Position numbers and translations under genes: made by a program
In this document: piece after piece, positions 5,326 to 9,335 of the stretch
How the letters are laid out: the number at the start of each line of letters is the position of its first letter
Position numbering within the stretch: position 1 is the stretch's first letter
Notes under the pieces: model-generated
What the model saw: the letters and a program-made list of their open reading frames with translations, nothing else
Databases searched by the model: none
What the model was told of the DNA's origin: nothing
Assembly: GCF_036387535.1 (NCBI RefSeq)
Contig: NZ_DASVTO010000019.1
Location: forward strand, 1 to 9,335
Source of the DNA: Sphingomonas_R sp036387535
Lineage (GTDB): Bacteria; Pseudomonadota; Alphaproteobacteria; Sphingomonadales; Sphingomonadaceae
DNA: 9,335 nt
Reading direction: 5' to 3'

Positions 5326-7901
5326 CACGATCCGCTCTTGCCGCCGTCGCCGCGCTGCTGGCGACCACGGCTTTTCCGACGGTAGCGGGGGCGCAGACGG
5401 TCAATCCCCCCGCCGATCCTGCCATCGCCGGCCTGACGCTGGACGAGAAGGTGGCGCAATTGCAGAGCGTGGCGCCGGCGATCCCGCGCATTCGCCTGCC
5501 GGCATATGATTATTGGAACGAGGGGCTGCACGGCGTCGCGCGCAACGGCGTGGCGACCGTTTTTCCGCAGGCGATCGGGCTGGCCGCGACATGGGACGAG
5601 GCGCTGATCGCACGGGTCGGCGACGTGATCTCCACCGAGGCGCGGGCGAAGTCCAACGCGCTGCCGCCGGGCGACCGCGTGCGATACCAGGGGCTGACGA
5701 TCTGGTCGCCGAACATCAACATCTTTCGCGATCCGCGCTGGGGCCGGGGGCAGGAGACCTATGGCGAAGACCCGTATCTGACGGGGCGGATGGGCATGGC
5801 GTTCGTCCGCGGCCTGCAAGGGCCGGACCCGCTGCACCCCAAAGTGGTGGCGACGCCCAAGCATCTGGCGGCGCATAGCGGGCCGGAGGCCGGGCGCGAC
5901 AGTTTCGACGTCGACATCAGCCCGCACGACCGCGAGGCGACGTACCTGCCCGCGTTCCGCATGACCCTGACCGAAGGGCATGCGCGATCGACGATGTGCG
6001 CGTACAATTCGATCCACGGCGTGCCGGTTTGCGCGTCCGACGCGCTGCTGAACCAGACGATCCGGCGCGACTGGGGCTTTACCGGGCTGATCGTGTCGGA
6101 CTGCGATGCGATCGGCAATATCTCGGCTTACCATCATTACCGGCCCGATCGTGCGGCGGGATCGGCGGCGGCGATCACGGCGGGCATGGACCTGAATTGC
6201 GGACGCACCTATGCCGCGCTGGGCGATGCGGTGCGGCGCGGGCTGGTGCCGGAAGCGACGATCGACACCGCGCTGACGCGGGTGTTCGCCGAGCGGCGCG
6301 CGCTGGGCGGGGCGTTCGGGATCACCAGCCGCTGGGACCGGATCAAGCCTTCGGTGGTCGACAGCGCCCCGCATCGTGCGCTGGCCCTGGAAGCCGCGCG
6401 CAAGGCGATGGTGCTGGTGGCGAACAATGGCGTGCTGCCGCTGAAACCCAGTGCCCGGATCGCGGTGATCGGGCCGAATGCGGACAGCCTGGACGTGCTG
6501 GAGGCCAATTATCATGGCACCGCCGCGGCGCCGGTGACACCGCTGGCGGCATTGCGGACGACCTTTGCCGGGGTTCGATACGCGCAAGGCGCGAGCATCG
6601 CGGACGGCGTGCCAGTGCCGGTGCCGGAAAGCGCCCTGGCGCTGCGCGGCGAATATTATCGGGGTGCGAACTTCGCCGGCAAGCCGGTGGTGCGTGCCGA
6701 CCGGCTGATCGATTTCGACTGGGACCGCACCGCGCCCGTCGCCGGGATCGACGCGGCATCGTTTTCGGTGCGGTGGACGGGGACGCTGAGCGTGCCGGCG
6801 GCGGGCGACTATGCCCTGCGGCTGGACGTGCCGCGCTGTTTCGATTGCCGCGGGCATGATCCCGCGCGGCTGTGGATCGACGGGCGGCTGGTCGCCGACG
6901 ACGACGGCAGCGGCAAGCAGGTGGACGCCGCGCTGACCCTGACGCCCGGCGCGCACGCGATCCGGGTCGAGCTGGCGCATGGCGGCGAGGATCAGGGGCT
7001 GCGGCTGACGTGGACGGCGCCGGCGCCGGCGCAGATCGCCGAGGCGGTGCAGGCGGCGGCCGGGGCGGACGCCGTCGTCGCGTTCGTCGGGCTTTCGCCG
7101 GCGGTGGAGGGCGAGGCGCTGGGCATCGAAGTGCCGGGCTTTTCGGGAGGCGACCGCACCGACATCGGGTTGCCGGCGGCGCAACTGCGCCTGCTGGAAG
7201 CGGCGAAGGCGAGCGGCAAGCCGCTGGTCGTGGTGCTGATGACGGGCAGCGCGGTGGCGATGGAATGGGCCAAGCGCAACGCCGATGCGATCCTGGTGGG
7301 GTGGTATCCGGGCCAGGCGGGCGGGCAGGCGATCGCCGATACTTTGGTGGGGGCGAACAACCCGGCCGGGCGGCTGCCGGTGACCTTCTATGCGCGGACC
7401 CGCGACCTGCCGGCGTTCGTGGAATACAACATGCGCGAGCGGACCTATCGCTATTTCACCGGTACGCCGCTGTGGGGGTTTGGCCACGGGCTTAGCTATA
7501 CGCGGTTCGCCTATACGGATGCGCAGGTTGCGGCGCCGGTAGTGACGGCCGGCGATACGCTGAGCGTGTCCGCGGTGCTGGCCAACGTCGGGCCGGTGGC
7601 GGGGGACGAGGTGGTGCAGGCGTATCTGGTGCCTCCGGTGCCGGCTGTTGCACCCGGCTTCAACGATCCGGTGCTGCAACGCCAATTGGTGGCGTTCCGG
7701 CGCGAGGCGCTGAAGCCCGGGGAGCGGCGGCGCGTGACGCTGAGCATCGATGCGCGGCGGATGAGCAGCGTCGATACCGCTGGCGTGCGCCGCGTGGTGC
7801 CGGGCGAATACAGGCTGCACATCGGCGGCGGCCAGCCGGGCGACGGACCCGGCATCGAAACGCGCTTTACCGTGACGGGTACAAAGGATTTGCCGAAATG
7901 A
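5322..7901 (+). CDS. Exported GH3 beta-xylosidase/beta-glucosidase with PA14 insert (NixI-like candidate)
   Basis: 859 residues of glycoside hydrolase family 3, retaining exo-enzymes that cleave terminal beta-xylosides or beta-glucosides. The start gives a Sec signal peptide ending at AGA (22-24). The N-terminal TIM barrel (about 35-330) carries DPRWGRGQETYGEDPYL (137-153), the KH pair (K180, H181) and nucleophile D260 in VSDCDAI, a form typical of the xylosidase-like branch. The alpha/beta sandwich follows (about 350-725), interrupted by a PA14 domain (about 440-567). The probable acid/base is E596 or E598 in the EGE motif before PGFSGGDRTDI. A fibronectin type III-like domain (about 741-855) closes the protein. 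The usual LLKN segment reads LVAN (365-368). Downstream lies a GH125 alpha-1,6-mannosidase and upstream two GH2 enzymes. In Xanthomonas the GH3 enzyme NixI removes the beta-1,2-xylose of plant N-glycans before GH125 acts, so that role is the best guess here. Beta-glucosidase remains possible. Family is certain; substrate is not. Confidence 0.9.
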   Translation: MTRSALAAVAALLATTAFPTVAGAQTVNPPADPAIAGLTLDEKVAQLQSVAPAIPRIRLPAYDYWNEGLHGVARNGVATVFPQAIGLAATWDEALIARVGDVISTEARAKSNALPPGDRVRYQGLTIWSPNINIFRDPRWGRGQETYGEDPYLTGRMGMAFVRGLQGPDPLHPKVVATPKHLAAHSGPEAGRDSFDVDISPHDREATYLPAFRMTLTEGHARSTMCAYNSIHGVPVCASDALLNQTIRRDWGFTGLIVSDCDAIGNISAYHHYRPDRAAGSAAAITAGMDLNCGRTYAALGDAVRRGLVPEATIDTALTRVFAERRALGGAFGITSRWDRIKPSVVDSAPHRALALEAARKAMVLVANNGVLPLKPSARIAVIGPNADSLDVLEANYHGTAAAPVTPLAALRTTFAGVRYAQGASIADGVPVPVPESALALRGEYYRGANFAGKPVVRADRLIDFDWDRTAPVAGIDAASFSVRWTGTLSVPAAGDYALRLDVPRCFDCRGHDPARLWIDGRLVADDDGSGKQVDAALTLTPGAHAIRVELAHGGEDQGLRLTWTAPAPAQIAEAVQAAAGADAVVAFVGLSPAVEGEALGIEVPGFSGGDRTDIGLPAAQLRLLEAAKASGKPLVVVLMTGSAVAMEWAKRNADAILVGWYPGQAGGQAIADTLVGANNPAGRLPVTFYARTRDLPAFVEYNMRERTYRYFTGTPLWGFGHGLSYTRFAYTDAQVAAPVVTAGDTLSVSAVLANVGPVAGDEVVQAYLVPPVPAVAPGFNDPVLQRQLVAFRREALKPGERRRVTLSIDARRMSSVDTAGVRRVVPGEYRLHIGGGQPGDGPGIETRFTVTGTKDLPK
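6639..7022 (+). other. PA14 domain inserted in the GH3 enzyme
   Basis: Residues about 440-567 of the GH3 protein, from LRGEYYRGANFAG to GLRLTWTAP, show the beta-rich PA14 pattern, including VRWTGTLSVPAAGDYALRL and LWIDGRLVADDDG. The domain interrupts the second catalytic-core domain, as in other GH3 enzymes such as yeast KmBglI, where PA14 caps the active site and restricts the enzyme to short substrates. A CFDC cysteine pair lies within it (codons near 6837-6848). Confidence 0.85.
7883..7901 (+). promoter_or_regulatory. Shine-Dalgarno site and ATGA junction of the GH125 gene
   Basis: AAAGGA at 7883-7888 sits 9 bases before the ATG at 7898, the best-spaced ribosome binding site in the window. 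The ATG overlaps the TGA of the GH3 gene (7899-7901), so both direct binding and restart can feed translation. Confidence 0.8.
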
Positions 7902-9334
7902 TCGATCGTCGCACCCTGATCGGCGGCGCTGCCGCGATGAGCCTGACGGGACCATTGCGCCCCGCCGCGCCGGCGTTCGTCAGCCATCGGCCCAAGCCCG
8001 CCGACCGCCGCTTCGTCAGCCCCGCGGTGGAGCGCGAGATCGCCGCCGTCACCAAGCGGATCGGCGATCCCGAGCTGGCGTGGATGTTCGGCAATTGTTA
8101 CCCCAACACGCTGGACACCACGGTGTTCATGGGGACCGTCGACGGCAAGCCCGACGCGTTCGTCATCACCGGCGACATCGATTGCATGTGGCTGCGCGAC
8201 AGTTCGGCGCAGCTGCACCCGTACCTGCCGCTGGCGCGCAAGGATGCCGCGCTGCGCACGCTGTTCCGCGGGCTGATCGCGCGGCAGGCGCGGTCGATCC
8301 TGATCGATCCATATGCCAACGCGTTCATGCACGATCCGTCCGCCAGGACCAACCTGGGCTGGGCGATGCACGACAAGACGGACATGAAGCCGGGCGTCGG
8401 CGAGCGCAAATGGGAAGTCGATTCGCTGTGCTATCCGATGTGGATCGCGCACGGTTACTGGGAAGCGACCGGCGATGCGGTGCCGTTCGACGCGCTGTGG
8501 GCCGACGCCGCGCGCGCATCCATCCGCACGTTCCGCGAGCAGCAGCGCAAGGACGGGCCGGGGCCGTACCGGTTCCAGCGCGCGTCGAACATCCCGAGCG
8601 AGACGATGATGCTGGACGGCTATGGCCCGCCGTCGCGCCCCGTCGGCATGATCCATTGCGGCTTCCGGCCCGCCGACGATGCGTGCATCCTGCCGTTCCT
8701 GATCCCGTCGAACATCTTTGCGGTATCGGCGCTGCGCAAGCTGGCGATCGTCGCCAACGCCGCGCGCCACGACGCCGCCCTGGCGCGCGAGGCCGCCGCG
8801 TTGGCCGACGAAGTGGACGCGGCGCTGCGCCAATACGGCACGATGCGCGACACCGACGGGCAGACGATGTGGGCGTATGAAGTCGACGGGCTGGGCAACG
8901 CGCTGTTCATGGACGATGCCAACGTGCCGAGCCTGTCGGGCCTGGCATACCTGGGATGCGTGCCGCGCGACGATGCGCTGTGGCGGCGCACCGCGGAGCG
9001 CGCGTGGAGCAACCGCAACCCGTATTTCTTCAAGGGCAAAGCGGCCGAAGGGATCGGCAGCCCGCACACTTGGCTGCGGCAGATCTGGCCGATGGCGATC
9101 GTGATGCACGCGCTCAACGCCCTGAACGCCGCCGGTGCGAGCGACGACGCGACCGTCGCGCAGTGCCTCGCGTGGCTGAAGGCGGGGCATGGCGGCACCG
9201 GTTTCATGCACGAATCGTTCGACCAGGAAGATTCGACCAAATTCACCCGCACTTGGTTCGCGTGGGCCAACGGCCTGTTCGGCGAGCTGATCCTGGACGT
9301 CGCCGCGCGCCGCCCCGCCCTGCTGAAAGGCTGA
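7898..9334 (+). CDS. Exported GH125 exo-alpha-1,6-mannosidase (NixJ-like candidate)
   Basis: 478 residues of glycoside hydrolase family 125 (old DUF1237), inverting, metal-independent exo-alpha-1,6-mannosidases with an (alpha/alpha)6 barrel. Recognisable family blocks are ITGDIDCMWLRDSSAQ (90-105), KWEVDSLCYPMW (171-182), HCGFRPADDACILPFLIPSN (253-272), FMDDANVPSL (337-346), IGSPHTWLRQIWPM (386-399) and GFMHESFD (435-442). By analogy with the clostridial enzyme (D220 acid, E393 base, from memory), D260 or D261 and E439 are the likely catalytic pair; the spacing is similar. The N-terminus has DRRTLIGG followed by a hydrophobic stretch and an APA cleavage site near residue 26, a twin-arginine type leader, so it is probably exported folded. 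It overlaps the GH3 gene by ATGA and stops one base before the window ends. It most likely removes the alpha-1,6-mannose of an N-glycan core once other branches are gone. Family call is very sure. Confidence 0.94.
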   Translation: MIDRRTLIGGAAAMSLTGPLRPAAPAFVSHRPKPADRRFVSPAVEREIAAVTKRIGDPELAWMFGNCYPNTLDTTVFMGTVDGKPDAFVITGDIDCMWLRDSSAQLHPYLPLARKDAALRTLFRGLIARQARSILIDPYANAFMHDPSARTNLGWAMHDKTDMKPGVGERKWEVDSLCYPMWIAHGYWEATGDAVPFDALWADAARASIRTFREQQRKDGPGPYRFQRASNIPSETMMLDGYGPPSRPVGMIHCGFRPADDACILPFLIPSNIFAVSALRKLAIVANAARHDAALAREAAALADEVDAALRQYGTMRDTDGQTMWAYEVDGLGNALFMDDANVPSLSGLAYLGCVPRDDALWRRTAERAWSNRNPYFFKGKAAEGIGSPHTWLRQIWPMAIVMHALNALNAAGASDDATVAQCLAWLKAGHGGTGFMHESFDQEDSTKFTRTWFAWANGLFGELILDVAARRPALLKG

Positions 9335-9335
9335 A

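Noticed and set aside
2089..5328. Very long open frame on the minus strand (over 1000 codons)
   Set aside because: It lies opposite the second GH2 gene, its product is extremely rich in Arg, His and Pro with no recognisable domain, and it has the pattern expected from the complement of GC-biased codons.
5322..7901. Reading the GH3 as a cellulose- or xylan-degrading enzyme
   Set aside because: Possible by family alone, but there is no endo-acting cellulase or xylanase, acetyl esterase or arabinofuranosidase here, and the mannosidase neighbours point to an N-glycan; kept only as an alternative.
5106..7955. Long minus-strand frame opposite the GH3 gene
   Set aside because: Same Arg/His/Pro-rich shadow composition; the plus strand encodes an unmistakable GH3 enzyme with all motifs.
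7511..9211. Long minus-strand frame opposite the GH3 end and GH125
   Set aside because: No domain, biased composition, and it runs across the junction of two well supported genes.
1..9335. tRNA, rRNA, CRISPR, insertion sequence, riboswitch, promoter or terminator
   Set aside because: Coding sequence fills the whole window and no repeats, inverted termini, or hairpin followed by T-run were seen in it; regulatory ends must lie outside.

Overview
The window is a densely packed run of four complete genes on the plus strand, all encoding predicted exported exo-acting glycoside hydrolases, with the last codons of a fifth gene probably present at the left edge. G+C is high, TGA is used for every stop, and no spacer between genes exceeds zero bases. 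Composition and gene style suggest an alphaproteobacterium, most likely a sphingomonad. That placement is by eye only; Caulobacterales or Xanthomonadales are possible alternatives.

Layout: (i) 1-41, probable 3' tail of an upstream gene; (ii) 38-2659, GH2 beta-mannosidase with a canonical active site; (iii) 2656-5325, a second GH2 enzyme, a tandem paralogue of the first with altered active-site loops; (iv) 5322-7901, GH3 beta-xylosidase/beta-glucosidase with an inserted PA14 domain; (v) 7898-9334, GH125 exo-alpha-1,6-mannosidase with a twin-arginine type leader. The window ends one base after the last stop. Each junction is an ATGA stop-start overlap, so the set is almost certainly one operon with coupled translation. 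No promoter or terminator is visible, and the operon probably continues upstream.

The combination GH3 + GH125 + GH2 fits stepwise trimming of the plant-type N-glycan core. In the characterised Nix system of Xanthomonas campestris (recalled from the literature), a GH92 enzyme removes alpha-1,3-mannose, then the GH3 enzyme NixI removes beta-1,2-xylose, then the GH125 enzyme NixJ removes alpha-1,6-mannose. A GH2 beta-mannosidase can then remove the core beta-1,4-mannose and leave GlcNAc. The most interesting points here are the probable occurrence of such a cassette in this genome and the duplicated, diverged second GH2 enzyme, whose substrate may differ from that of its neighbour. No GH92, GH18/85, GH20, fucosidase, transporter or regulator lies in this window; they would have to be sought in the flanks.
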